NCBI RefSeq assembly: GCF_902459465.1
Contig: NC_047063.1
Span: forward strand, 1,984,001-2,048,000
Source: Asterias rubens
Taxonomy: Eukaryota; Echinodermata; Asteroidea; Forcipulatida; Asteriidae
Length of the DNA stretch: 64,000 bases
Direction of reading: 5' to 3'
Position numbers and translations under genes: made by a program. Under the pieces are notes generated by a model that ran no database searches, was not told the origin of the DNA, and was given only the letters and a program-made list of their open reading frames with translations. How positions within the stretch are numbered: the first letter of the stretch is position 1; every line of letters starts with the position of its first letter. This document shows positions 1 to 12,460 of this stretch, in pieces.

Positions 1-2612
1 AATTGAAAAATAGGATGCACTGGCTCTTCGTGGGGTCCGCCGGGCACCCGTTTTTTTCCCCCCCTGTCTGGAAGGTGTTTTTTCCCCTCAACTTCCATGT
101 CAAACAAAGTCATATCTTTTATCTGTTTACAATAACAGTGTTCACCGAATGGCTCACAAACAACTTAATTAAACCAACTTCACTCTGAATCAATGATGTA
201 TGTTTTGACAGTTATAAAGGGTTCTGGGTACATTTTGTATGACACAAAACACCATATCCACAGATTTACATTAAAATTACACGGATTGAAGATAATGGGG
301 GTAGAAAGCTTTCCTTAAAGTGTTACTTGCTGAGGTGCTGTGGGAAATGAGTCAAACAATTTCACAAAGTACTCAGGAGACAAAAATTATTCTAGCGTGT
401 ATTTACGCGACTCTTTCGAAAACATTGCTCTGAAAATTCTTAGGTAAATTACATTACATTCATCTTCATTCTACAAAAGGTATAAAAACCTTTTAAAGTG
501 AAAGTGCATTAAAGGGAAATTGATACAAAGTTCATTGTTGTTGATATGCGACCTGTAAATGTGGTAATTCCAGGAAAAATTACAGTCAACCCCTGACTTC
601 CCTTGCAACAAAGGTCAACTTCATTGATGTCAATCAATATCCATTTAGTACCCACTCAACATGAAAGTCAGATAAACTAGAGCTGTGTCTGGCTATGGCT
701 GTTGCTAAGGTTGTTGCTAGGCAAACAAATGAGGGGGCAGCAGTCGCAACAATGTAAAGTTTATGGAATGCTGGCTGGTTACCTGTTTCTTCTAAGGAAG
801 TTTTGTTTGTGCTTAGCAAACTTTTGTGCCCAGGGGTCGATTTCACAAAGAGTTAGGACTAGCCCTAACTTAGGACTAGTCCTAGGAGATATACAAATTG
901 CATGGATAGTCCTAAGTTAGGACGAGTAACTTGTCCTAACTCAAGATAAGACTAGTCCTAACTCTTTGTGAAATCCACCCCTGGCCCTACACAAAACACA
1001 CCTGGTTTGGCTATGATTTGCTTAACTCATAAGACAGGAACCAATCAAAGACTGACTTAGGAAGACAGTTGATCCTCTCTTGTCATTGGGTTTATATAGA
1101 TTTGGTGTCAAGTGTAAAGTTGCCTTATTATGTGATAAAAAGATCTAATTTAAATCCAAATGAGGCGTTCATGCCAGGTGCGCCTTCCTCCTTTACATTC
1201 ATTAACTAATCAACAGATTAGGTCAAGACGGTGACAATCGTCAGTTGCAGCGATCGTGTTATGAATGACAAACATTCACCGTAGTGGCACTCTGTTATCA
1301 CCTGCAAGCGTTCACATCAATGTGCTATTGCTCATATCCGTCAATCCGATCTGGCAAGATGTGGCTGCCTGCCTGCCGGAAGAAAAAAGTTATCTGATAA
1401 TGTGCAAAAAAGAAAACAGCACATTAAAGTGTATTATGAAATTAGTGCCTTCTCTTTTTCATATTTTGCTGTTTTCGTATGGTTTGTAAAATGTTTTGAA
1501 GTGAGAAAAAAAAAAACATCAAAACTAAAGGGGTTTTGTTTCAATTAAATTGAATGCTAAAGAAGGAAAAGGCTTTACAAAAGGCACAGCTGAAATCTTA
1601 TGACCAGCTAAAAAAAACCGATTTTTTAACAATTTTGCAAGGAGTTATTAAGGCATGCAGTATTAACCAATAAATCCAAAGTTGTTCAAACAAAAATGAT
1701 TATATCATTGCTTGTAAAGATAACCAACTTAACAGTGCGATGTCAAGTGAGAGCTGTGTATCCATTGCCCTTGTGAACAATGGCCCGTGTTTTTCTTTTT
1801 CCTTTCCTAAAATGCATGTTTTGTGGCAGGACATGTCATACCTTAAATCAACTATAGTACATTTTAGGTTATTGACCGGGGCACTGACTGCAGGTTTTTT
1901 TCATATCACATTCCATGTTATTTTGTCTTTCCGTTTGAGTCACTGCTCTCTATATCCTGTTACTGCCTTCTGCTTGTTCTGCGTTTTAGTTTAAATCATG
2001 AAAAGTAAAGAACCCTATACAATACCCCCCAGAAAAAAAGAAGACAAAAAAGAAGAGCAAGGCCAATTTCATTTTTCAAAGGGTACTTCCAATTGGAAAA
2101 ATCTTTAAGTCTATGGGAAACTGTTGAAGGGTCCCCAAGGTCAAGACCAGGGCTCAAGAGCTGCTTTAGCAGGAAATATTGCTTAACAATTTTCTGCCAA
2201 GCAAAAATGAGCAGCATACCAGTAACAAATTGTACATAAGACCTGGTAGTTTGGCTGGGATTGTGCTTAGCTGCTTTTTGTGCTTAAGAAGCTCCATGAG
2301 AGTAACAGAGGCTATGGCGTCTGTGTAACTCCTTGCCAGAACTTGGTTAAGGGCCATGTCACTTGAGGCAGTTTACTGCCAACCAGTTTCAGGCAATCTC
2401 CAAGAAGAACAAACATCCACATGTTTATTTGAATTTTATTTACTTGGGACAGAAACATGGTGCTAGAAAATTGTACAACCGAAGTGTTCCTTTTTGCATG
2501 CAATGCAGTTAGTTGCCTCCAAGTTGCCTTTACAAATTTCCCTGTGTGACAGGGCCTTTGTATTCCTCATCAAATCTTACTTAATGTTAACATTTGCCTT
2601 TGTTTCTAACAG
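1..2612 (+). other. WNK intron (or sequence upstream of the first visible exon)
   Basis: No convincing coding exon was found before 2613. The stretch holds a TAGGACTAG palindrome (831-983), GCTTAAGCAG-type repeat pieces (about 2150-2350) and GCTATGGCTGTTGCTAAG repeat sequence (about 690-725). The missing WNK kinase exons should lie further left. Confidence 0.5.
831..983. repeat. TAGGACTAG palindromic repeat, copy 1
   Basis: About 150 bp with long imperfect inverted arms: CAGGGGTCGATTTCACAAAG at the left and CTTTGTGAAATCCACCCCTG at the right, with repeated TAGGACTAGTCCTA inside. It interrupts a GCTTAGCA-type repeat. Other copies: 23806-24085 (interrupted), 32690-32826, 50434-50600, 55949-56071. 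Confidence 0.8.
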
Positions 2613-5600
2613 ACTGACAACCAGTACATTGGCAAAGATTCCCCGTCTACCGAAAGACGAGATACAGGGAGCTCGACGACATCAATGTCAGCTTCAACTA
2701 TCACAGTCCCCGGTGGATCAACCTCTAACTTAGCTCTGACAGACACAGAGGACAAGTACGTACATGGGGTTGAACAAAGAAAAAGTTAATCAAGGACCTG
2801 AACATACGACCTCTGGATTAATGTACAGGTGTCTTAGGGAAATCAATCTGTCCCCCGGAGATTCTGTCCCCCGTGCGGGAAGTTCCTTTGGGCTGAAGGA
2901 GGATGATTCAAAAGAGGGTGCTATCAGTAGAAGTTTTACACTGTTAACCGTATGGGCAGACAGAATCTTGGGGGGGGGGGGGGGGGGGTTGCATAACATT
3001 AATCCAAATTCCATACAGTTTTATCAGAAGAACTAAAGGTTTTTGTTGAAATTGTTTTCATTTGATTTTCAACATGAACGTCAATGTAGTTTTTGATAAA
3101 AGGAGGGCCTTTCCTGACAACCAGGGAAGGGACCAACGTGTCTGGCCCTTAGAATTTTTTTTCTGACCATCACACAATTCCAACTTCTTGAAGTAATCTT
3201 TTTCCGCCCCAATGGAGCAAGTTCGAGTGTGCACCATGGTTAACTAGGGTTACCATTTTGACTCGTACCCAGGCTGGTCGTCCAGTGGTTGACTACTGTG
3301 GTCGACCATTTGGAACCAGCCTCGGGACGGAGGTTTCTTATGTGGTCCCGATAACCTGTTCCATGCTAACAAGTATAAAGCGCAGAAGGGAAGCAGTGAC
3401 ACTACAGCGAAAATGCAGAAGGCAACGTGGGCTGTTCCCAATGGCTGACTAGACTTTCAAACAAGTCGTTTGAGTAAGTGTGTCTTTATGCATGTATGAT
3501 GCTGCTTGGTGGTCAATCACAGGTCGACTAAATGTTCATACTCGAGCTTGCTCTTAGGTTTGGCCTTTTCAAACAAAATATTGTAGAATACATCTTTGAT
3601 GATTCTGTTTTTGGTTTTTCTCATCAACAGCACCGAAACGGGCGGCAGCGGCTACGAGAAAGCGGAGCGGAAAGAGAAGAGTGAGAAGGAGAGGAAGGCC
3701 AGGCTGAAAAGTATCAAGAAGAAGCATGAACGACCTCCAAAGCTCAACATCATCTCGGTGGATGAGGACTACATCGTGGAGTGCTCCTTTGAGACGTATA
3801 AAGGCGAGAGGGTACAGTTCCAGTTCAGTGTGGACAACGACAATCCTGATGACATTGTGGAAGGACTGGTATGTGAATAACACTAAGTAATAACGTTACT
3901 AAATAATAATAGTGGCTTCTTATATGGCGCGCATATCCGCCACTCTGTGACTCTCAAGGCGATTCAATATACAGTATTTTCCTGCAATAAATGTGTGTGG
4001 GACTTCTGTTTTTGTTTTACTCATTTCTAAACTGGAGTGTTTGCTTGTTATGATAAATTTCTTTTAAACACAAATACACCATAAACAACTTAAATTTGAC
4101 TTTTCTCAGAGCTTTATTCCTCTATTCCTTGTGGTAACTCACGTATAAAAAAGCTGAAAGGAAAGTGTGTGTTTTGACCATAAGTTATAAAAACCGAAAT
4201 CAGAGTACAATTTCAGTTGAGTATTGAAAGACAGATAGTACAGATTATTTTCAATCAAGTGTCGAGTATGGACTTACATCACAAGTATTACGCCAGCCAA
4301 AATATGATTACCATGAAAATGGTGCTCGAGTATGCTTGAGTAGTACACTGGTGAATGACTTCTTTAAGTGGAGGCTCTAGTGAAAGATGAAAAGGTTATT
4401 TCGATTGAAGATAATTCAATTTTGAATACTGTTTTGATTTCAGCTTACGAAGGACCTGATGCCAGCACAATACACCGGGATCTTCATCGAGCAGCTTGAG
4501 AAGATATGCACTGAGGCCAAGAAGAGCGGTCCAATGACAGCCACACCCGTCACAACATCCTCAGAAATGGCACCTGTTGATAGACCGCCAGCATCCTCTA
4601 GCCCCAAAGTAGCTGATACCATCACTGCGGTGAGCAGTGCAGCACCAGAGATGGCTCCTTCTGCAGCTGAGGTGGTTAGTCTTGTGGCTACACCGGCATC
4701 TGAATCGACCGTGTCAGAGTCCACTGTAATGAGTGACGACAGTATTAGCCCGCCTCAGGTATTTCAAAGCGACAATTGTTTTTAATTTATAATAAATATT
4801 AATAATATAATAATTAACACTTAATTCTCTAAGCGCTTTACAATAAAGGAGTACGCTAATTAATCTACGTCAATATAAAGCATTGGAGGACAAATAAGGT
4901 ATAAGGAAAGAAATAAAGGTGTGTCTTTAAGTCTCTCTTTAAAAAAACACCATTGAACCACGAAGGGAGATTTGCAGTAACATTATGTGAATATATCTTT
5001 TGAATAGTGTTGGTTCTAAAAAGAACTGGAGGTTAATGACTCAATGTTTCAATCAGTATGCTCTGATAGTCTTCAGGAGAATGCTGGACTCTGCTGGTTG
5101 CTGCTTAATAAAAAATAATAAAACATTCTTGTAAAGTGCATTCTGCTATGGCCAAACCCCAATGCTTAAGTACTAGGCTTGGTGGTGCACGAAGGTGGAA
5201 GCTAGATAAGCTGGGCTTAAGTCGGTGAAGCATGCAGGCTTAAGTTGGACTAAGACCTACATTGAAACCCACATGGAGTGGGCAGTGAGTGTGTGCTCAC
5301 TCAATGACAACTGAATCGTTAACCACTGGTTCTTTTTAGAACCAACCCTACTCAAAAGAGATATTCACATGGTGTTACCCCAAACCTCTCTTAGTTATGC
5401 CTCCACCAAGCAAAGTTTCAAATCCAATTTAACCCACTAGTTGCTCTGCTTTAATCGAATGTTCATCAATTTGGTATCTACTTCTTTTCTTTGTTCAGGT
5501 CACGGGGAGTAAAGTACCGGAAAGTTTCAGCAACAGCACCCTTGTCGACAGTCAAGGACGTCCGGTGTCTCCAAAGAAGGAGCAACCAGAAGCACCCAAA

Positions 5601-8600
5601 GTATCTGACGCAAACGCAAACCTGGTCCATGCACAACAAAGCCCTCCAGAAAACAGCAATCAGATCCCTGCCGAACAACAGCAAGTCCCTGGGGTGGATA
5701 AACTTGAAGCTGGTACAAGTGAGGTATCTACTAAAGCAACAAGCAATGGGAGCGTACATGCACCCCGGACCTATGCTGAGGCGGCAGCAGTGAGGATGGT
5801 AGAGCAGCAGAAGGTCTTACAACAGGCAAATAGAAGCCAAGTTTCCCCAGGAACAGCAGGGGAGATGAATCCAGTGTCACTGAGCAATCCCATTACTGCA
5901 GTGCCCCAGGGGAACATCCTGGCCCCACAGCCCATCTACCCTATGCACATGATGCACCAACAAGGAGCACCCATCCAGCAGGTGATGGGACCTGGAGGTG
6001 GTATCCAAGTTTATCCCCTTCAGGCGCCATCAGAAGGCCAACAGCAGATGCCTGTTATGAACCAACCCTATCAAGTACAGATGGAAGGAGGACAAACTGT
6101 CTGGGTTCAGGGGTTGATGCCAATGGCAATGCCTCAAGGGCAAGCGGTGCAGGCCCAGATCCAAGCAAGCCTCATGCAGCAGCACCAGAACCAACAGATG
6201 CAGCAGCTTCAAGGTCAACTACACCATCAGAATGCCTATGGTACAGCCCCTAACGGTGTTGGGCAGCTAGTTGGTCAGGGAGGACCAGTGCCTCAGATGA
6301 TGCGGCAGACTCAACAACATCTGCAACAGCAAGGTCAACAACAATATCAACAACAGCAGTTTCAACAACAACAACAACAGCAGCCTCTTCCTCAACAGTT
6401 TCAACAACAACAGTTTCAACAAAAACCACAGCCGCAGCCACCCCAGCAGCAGTCTGGAACTGTGCCACAAACTACTGCAGCTCCAAACACACCGGTTGTT
6501 AAACAGCAAGGCCTTGGGAGCTCAGCTTCACTTGCAGATCTCCAAGCCAAGTTGAAGCAACTTACCAATAAACCACAGCCAAAGTCTGCTTTCACACCAA
6601 CCCCGAGTCAACAGGCTTCACAGGCAGTGACACCAGTCCATTCACAGCCGTCAACACCAGCCATGCAGCCTTATCCTGCAGGGCAGCAGGTGATAAACCA
6701 ACAGCAAGGAGTCTCACAGTCCCAGCTGCAGGCAACCTACCAGCAGTCCCCACCACCACAAGCGCCTGCATCTCATGTGCCTACACAGTTTGTGTCACAG
6801 CAAGAGCAGCCCACTCTAGTCACTCACTCCTTCTCAGCCCCGATACTTACCCCTAGTGTGAACAATTCCACCAATATACCACATCAAGTCCCTCATTCTG
6901 CTCATTCAAGTGTTTCTCAAGGGCTTCTCCCAAGCAGTATCGCAGATGCATCCATGGTTACAGAGGGCTCTCGGCATGGTACAACATCACAAGCTGCATC
7001 TAGAAAGTCTTCGGCCTCCTCAAATCCCGACATGATATCTTCTCCTTACCCTGCAGGAACTGCTGATCAGTCTGGAGAAAGTGTCAAAGCAGCTGAGAAA
7101 GTCAACACCGAGCCAGTTAAGACCATTTCCAGATTCCAGGTGCAGAACGTCGCCGAAGATCCGCTAAAGGAAATTCTTTCAAGGACGGACAATGAAACAG
7201 TCACGCAACCTGCGTCAACGGCAAATGTCAATGCAAGTAGAAATGGAGAAAGCAGAGAAAGTAGGGCACACTCAGTGCCAGATGTTAGTGTAGGTGTAGG
7301 TGCACTCAATGATGTGAGTGCGTCAAGTCGAAAGTCTTCCATAGATGTTGATGCAACTGTTCCCATGACGAGAGAGCCTGTGGTTATTAAAGGACGCTTT
7401 ACTGTGACACCGTCAGTGAGTGTTGACGTTGGCAGTGATAAAGCCAAACCTAAAGCTGACAGTAGTACCTCCAGTGCAACGCCAGCTCTCAAGGATCCAG
7501 TTAAAACGGACACACATGCTCCAGTCGATGGAGCAAGCAAAGTAGAGTCAGTGACAGGTCGATTCCAAGTGACCACTATTAAAGACAATGTCGCTGCTAT
7601 GGCCGAGCAAGCGGGCCCACCTGAGAAGGAAAGCGTTGCACCCACCACAAATGAGTCACAATCCAAACCAGTCCAAGCTGCTATATCCAGCCCCCAAACA
7701 GTAACCGACCAAACGTCTAGACAGCCAGAAGTAAGTGCGTCAGCAACCTACCCTCAAACCCACCCAACTCTGGAGCGCAAGGCGTCCGGCGACAGAGGTA
7801 CACCAGATAGCATAGCGTCTGACATTGGCCCTTCACAGCGGATGGCACCAGAGAACCCATCAGGCTATCCGATGTACCCTTCACCAGCGAATGCCATGCA
7901 GAATGAAGGTTATTACAATCCAGTTGCTACGCAATTCTACACCCACTACCCGCCCGAGAGGTTATCACCCGGGATGCAGGTAAGAGGTTTTTAAAAAAAA
8001 ATAAATAATTATATTATGCAATGCTGGCAGAAATAATTGTTTCTTGTTCCAATTCCAATTTTTCTAAAGAGGTTCCATTTGAAAGTGTGAATTAAAGGAA
8101 TATTACATACTTTTTTTTGGCTATAAAACAGTTGCTGGCTGTGTAAGCACTTTATGTCATCCACCTTATACGTATAGAGACAAATCTGTAGAAGTTTGAG
8201 ATCGATCGGTCATGAACAAATATATAGAAAAAAACAGATTACACATTTTGCATGACATTAGTTTTTTCCTGTTTTTAACTGAACAAATTGCTCACTGAGT
8301 GATAAACTCCAAGAGGGAAATTAGTTATTATTTATTTCTCAGCAAATACTTCAAGTGATTTTTCTACTATCATCACTAATAGATCGTTTCAGTCTTGAAT
8401 CTGTGATCTTTGACAAGATTTGTTTCTTACCAATTCTGTAATGTTTCTTTAAACTCTACGTACTATTGAAAATCTCTTGGCTGTTCATGATTTGTTTACT
8501 TAAAAATGTCACAGCAGCATACTGCTGAAATGCGACATCATTTACAATTGTTAAAAACATAATAAAAAATACATTATGACTGGCTAAAACAAAGGGATAA

Positions 8601-11600
8601 AAGAAATGGTCTAAGACATCCGGCAAGTTTATTCTTCACTGTGCTTGTTAACTTTGCATTGAAATCTGTGTAGAAATTTTTTTCTGATTCAGATTATGCA
8701 CATAAGCCATTTTGAGATGGTCGACAGTGCACAATACTATAAATGTAACACTGTAAGGTTTGAGTAAATCTGTCTGTATACACCCAAACCACACAGTGCA
8801 CTCCTATAGTGGCCACCATATCTCAAAAGGGTATTATTGCTGTATGATGATAAAATCACACATGTTGACCCAGTTCATTTGACCTCATAACCTCAATCAA
8901 TCATGGTTGTGCTGGTTTGGGAGTCAGTTCCCCTGTGTGTTGTACTGTGTAGTCCACATTTCAGGTTAAGCATGCAGGGTTACGTCTTGGCATGTATTTA
9001 ACAAGTCTGTAAAATAAGGACTTCTCTTTTTAATCCCATTATTTGGACTTAATTTTTATTTTGATTGGCCACATTTTGTGCACATGAAAGCGAGGACGCC
9101 CTCTGTCAAACACACCAACTTGTAGACCCTTTTAAATTAAGCTAGTTTGCAATGGGTAGACGTACTATTTGACTCTCATAATAAGGCTGAACCATGGGTA
9201 AGCCTGGATGACTAGTGGAACGAGTGTCAAAGCTGCGGCAGTTGATTGCTTAGTCATGTCACAACTACTTTTTTCAACTACTTGGTTAGTCGTGCAGCCA
9301 CGACTACTACAAAAATAGTCTCGACTGACTTGTTTGTGAACCAATTGTGTCGCTCACAACTATTCACGACAACATAATTTTCTTACGAAACTTGATCAGA
9401 CATCAGTGACGCAGTCCTTCAATCCTTTCAGCATCAATTTTACTTTATTGCACCTGCAGCAACAAATATGCCACAATGCATCTTGGGAATTCAAAATAGT
9501 TGCGACTAGTGTCAAAGTCGCGACTATTTGAGGCATAACTAGTTGTGTATTCCACTAGTCACCCAGGCTGAGTAAACAGTAGCCACATTTGACATGGAAA
9601 GGGTCTGTACAATTGTCTATCAACTGTGCTTGTTTTTTTTTTTTTTTTTTTTTATTTCAGTTTTTTTATTTCAAGGCATTTGTCGATCCACTGCAGGATG
9701 AAGGCCTCGGCACGACATCCCCAAATGCTTGTTGGTACCAATTGGCTATCCGTAATAATCATATTTAAAAACAAATAACTAAAAAAACAAACCTTTTCTC
9801 TTATTTCATACTTCATAGAACCAACTCTTTGGACCAATGAGCTTCAACTTTGGGGATTCAGACGATAGGCCAGAACTGAAGGAAATGCTCCAAAGGTAGA
9901 AGACAAACTATTTCTTCGTTGCTTTTTTTTTCCAGTGAAATAGCAACTGCATGAAAGACAAGAAATATCAGTGATGACAATTTGTGTTTTTTACTGATTT
10001 GTGTTTGTGCCTTTGGTTTTGGCTGTTGCCTACAAGTAAAAATGTTGGAGAAAATTAGTCTTCAATGTTCCCCTAAGAGAGGGTCAAACACATGCTGCCC
10101 CCTCTGTGGTGGTTTTAACAAATGCATTTATATGTACTCTAAATTGTTGCATTTTTCTCAATTTTGTGTGGTAACCCATTTCTATATTTGTGTATTTCAT
10201 ATTGATAACGTTTTGCAAGCTGTGTTGTTATCTGATGATTTAAACATGACAATTTCATTGCATTGTATTTTGAATGTATTGTGTTTTGAATGTATTGTAT
10301 TTTCAATCTATTGTATTTTGAATCTATTGCATTTTGATTGTATTTGTTGATGTATTTATTGCTGTAATTTGATGCTATATTGATGCTGTATTTTGATGTT
10401 GTTTTATCATAATATATGCCTGCATATTTTTTTTTTTTTTTTAAAGGAGGCACTTTGTATACATATTGAAATTTTCATTATATCATTGCATTGATCATTT
10501 GAAATGTATCACCTGAAAGGACAAACCAAGGGGGAGACCAAGGTCCTCTACACTTGGTTCTTATTTTGTGGTGATGTAGAGGGTCTGTAAATCCTCTTCT
10601 ATGGGTTTGGGCTTCATCCTCTAGACCAAGGGGATGCCTAGTAGCCCAGTTGTTGATTTGTTATATTTGTGTTAATTTAGAGAGTATGTATATTCTCTGA
10701 AATGTAACGCCCTGAAGTGCGAGGGGCTTTATCCTCTAGACAAAGGGGAGACTTAGTCCCACCACCCCAGTCCATTACTCCACTACCCTAGTCGTTTACT
10801 CCACTTCCCTAGTTCTTTACTCCACTACCCAATCTTTACTCCACTACCCAAGTCCTTTACTTCACTCCACTGGTCCTTTACTCTACTACCCTAATCCTTT
10901 ACTCCACTACCCTGGTCCTTTTCTCCACAACAACGGCCCTTTAGTCATTGTGGTGTAGAGAGGGAGGGACTGGGTTCCCGGGGGTTTTATCCGGGGGTTT
11001 TATCCTCTAGACCAAGGGAACACCCATTTAGTCAAATTGTGTATTTGTCATAATGTGCAGTTAATTTATAGAGTCTGTTAGACCACGGAAACTTAACATT
11101 CATGTGGTATTCATCCTCTAGGCCTGTTATGGGAGACCCATGCACCCAATGTATTTGTTTTATGTATGGTTATGTAGATAGTTTTCAAGACCTCTTTGAA
11201 TGTATCAATATTGAATATCAGGATTAATTGGCAGTATCATGTAGTATAGGCCTAACTAATTAATTGGGTTGTGGGTTCTGTTAATTATCCAATAAAATAC
11301 AAAAAGGCTTAATTCTCCATGAATATTACTAAGTGCTACTAGATTAAACACCATGTGACTCCATTCCGTTTGTCTCTAATGCCCAACTTTTCTTTTTGTT
11401 TCCTTCCATTTTCTTGAAAAGACATAAGGATGAACAGTCCCAGCTTTTACAGAAACAACAGGAGGAGTTGAAGCAGTTCCAGAGACCAGCTCAGTTTGTC
11501 CTGCCACAGCCGTTTATGTACCCACAGTTCTACCCATTCCAAGGTGGGCTCGCCCTACCCCAAGGCTACCCCATGCAGGCAGCGTTTGCAATGCAGCAGG

Positions 11601-12460
11601 ACCCAGGTTTGTACAACACACCAGGACCCTGGAATCAAAGCATGGTTCCCCTGCATCAAATACCAGGAGGCGGACCGAGCATCGTGACGACCACAAGTAC
11701 GCCCGTCTTCACCAGTGGCTCAACAGTCGGGCACGTCATGAATGCACCCAAAATGTACTTACGAAAAAGTTCCATCCCCACATTCGCCATACCGGCAGGA
11801 TTTGGAAGGCTAGGAGGAAGTTCAGCCATTGCTCCTCAGAGTAGCTCTACTACGTCGGCAGCGCCCATGCCACCACCGCCAGTTCGCCTGAACAAGAGCG
11901 AGAGCTTCACAGAGTCTCACAGTAACGGGCTTCCAGATACTGCGCTTGCAGCTTCTTCTATCAGGCAGCGAGCAACGACTCTTCCCATAACAAGCCTTGA
12001 GGTCAACCATGCAGCCGATCAGCAAGTAGAGTCCACTGCTGAAGTGACTCCACTCGCCACTCAAGCAAACATCGAGCAGGAGGCAGGGAACAAAGGCGTC
12101 TTTTCACCAACACCCTCTGAGGGTAGTGTGTCTGATAACAACGAACAGGTGCTTACCCCAGATGGAGAGGAACCCAAATGGGTGGAAAGCGGCCCTATAG
12201 CTAGGCGACCCCAAGACCCCAAAGAGGCTTCACCGACAACAGGCGAATCATCCTCTAAGAAGGTTGTGTTTACAGAAGATCAATTCAAACTGGCTGAGAT
12301 AGGAAAAGCCCCAGTCAGAACCGCCACCACTGAGGCTGAGAAGAAGGTCAGCCTTAACGAGTTGCGCAAGAATCAAGTGCGGCAGGATCTTCAGAGTAAC
12401 ACGGCTTCAGGGGCGGGAGTGAAGGTCGCCGGTCAGCAAGAGACGCCGAAAGGTCAATAG
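2613..12460 (+). CDS. WNK: WNK-family serine/threonine kinase, C-terminal part (6 exons; kinase domain outside window)
   Basis: WNK kinases phosphorylate OSR1/SPAK kinases and so control cation-chloride cotransport and cell volume in the cytoplasm. Six exons join in frame: 2613-2755, 3631-3868, 4444-4758, 5499-7979, 9819-9895 and 11422-12460 (stop TAG), giving 1430 residues here. All introns are GT-AG, with phases 2, 0, 0, 0, 2. Exons 2-3 encode the second CCT/PF2 domain (RPPKLNIISV to LEKI), which resembles the human WNK1 block RPKLRILNV. Exon 4 is Gln-rich and carries three RFxV motifs. Exons 5-6 carry a Gln/Glu-rich coiled coil (LLQKQQEELKQF) typical of the WNK tail. The catalytic domain and first CCT domain should lie to the left of base 1. 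Family assignment rests on the CCT2 block plus RFxV motifs and is firm; which vertebrate WNK is closest cannot be told. Confidence 0.9.
3209..3557. mobile_element. MITE with AGCAAGTTCGAGTG termini, copy 1
   Basis: Starts GGAGCAAGTTCGAGTGTGCA and ends ATACTCGAGCTTGCTC, in the intron after WNK exon 2613-2755. It shares internal sequence (GACTCG..CCCAGGCTGGTCG, GGTCGACCATTTGGAACCAG) with the inverted copy at 30239-30540. Confidence 0.7.
3631..4758 (+). CDS. WNK exons encoding the second CCT/PF2 domain
   Basis: Exon 3631-3868 begins with a very basic Glu/Lys/Arg stretch (about 30 residues, likely helical) and runs into the beta-rich half of a CCT domain (IVECSFETYKGERVQFQF, then DNDNPDDIVEGL). 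Exon 4444-4758 finishes the domain (LTKDLMPAQYTGIFIEQLEKI) and continues into a Ser/Thr/Pro/Ala-rich linker. The split falls between strand and helix portions with phase 0. In WNKs this domain is an OSR1_C-like fold that binds RFxV peptides. The 575-bp intron between the exons begins with a SINE fragment near 3901-3992. Confidence 0.9.
4956..5400. repeat. Inverted-repeat element in WNK intron 3
   Basis: The left arm near 4983-5044 (TTGGTTCTAAAAAGAAC and flanks) is matched in reverse complement near 5312-5372 (GTTCTTTTTAGAACCAA). Arms are about 60-90 bp with mismatches. Related sequence (CAATGTTTCAACTAGCTTGC) recurs in the kelch copy B intron around 44700-44860. Confidence 0.6.
5499..7979 (+). 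CDS. WNK giant exon: Gln-rich region with three RFxV motifs
   Basis: This 2481-nt exon (827 codons) is flanked by TTGTTCAG and CAG|GTAAGA. The middle (about 6140-6800) is strongly Gln/Pro-rich with runs of mixed CAA and CAG codons. The last third is Ser/Thr-rich and holds three RFxV motifs: RFQV at 7131-7142, RFTV at 7395-7406 and RFQV at 7560-7571. RFxV is the known docking motif for the conserved C-terminal domain of SPAK/OSR1, and vertebrate WNK1 also has RFQV-type sites in this part of the protein. The rest is low complexity and probably disordered. Confidence 0.92.
9201..9569. mobile_element. MITE with AGCCTGG..GACTAGTGGAA termini
   Basis: 369 bp in the WNK intron before exon 9819. Left terminus AGCCTGGATGACTAGTGGAA, right terminus TTCCACTAGTCACCCAGGCT, i.e. 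20-bp inverted repeats with two mismatches. The interior repeats TAGTCGCGACTA-like palindromes. No coding frame. Confidence 0.7.
9819..9895 (+). CDS. WNK small exon 5
   Basis: A 77-nt exon with acceptor CTTCATAG and donor CAAAG|GTAGAA. It encodes NQLFGPMSFNFGDSDDRP and the start of a coiled coil (ELKEMLQ). It ends in phase 2 and joins 11422 through an Arg codon, after which the helix continues in frame as RHKDEQSQLLQKQQEEL. Continuity of the heptad-like helix across the junction supports the exon. Because 77 is not a multiple of three, skipping it would shift the frame. Confidence 0.8.
10262..10345 (+). repeat. Short tandem repeat (about 15-bp unit)
   Basis: Imperfect repeats of TGTATTTTGAATCTATTG in the intron before the last WNK exon, followed by a T-rich tract. 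Confidence 0.7.
10606..11140 (+). repeat. Repeat-rich intron with a 24-bp minisatellite
   Basis: About seven imperfect units of CCTTTACTCCACTACCCTAG occupy 10772-10930. Around them the phrase ATCCTCTAGACCAAGGGG recurs near 10616, 10732, 11010 and 11110, suggesting an older larger repeat. All within the WNK intron 9896-11421. Confidence 0.7.

Noticed and set aside
2970-2990. Long G tracts (also 27841-27870, 28194-28212, 40590, 52020, 61140) as G-quadruplex regulatory sites
   Set aside because: They are simple homopolymer runs in introns or spacers with no consistent position relative to genes.
7067-7666. Long open frame on the minus strand inside the WNK exon
   Set aside because: Shadow of the coding strand: codon bias of the Ser/Thr-rich WNK tail keeps the antisense frame open, and no domain is visible.
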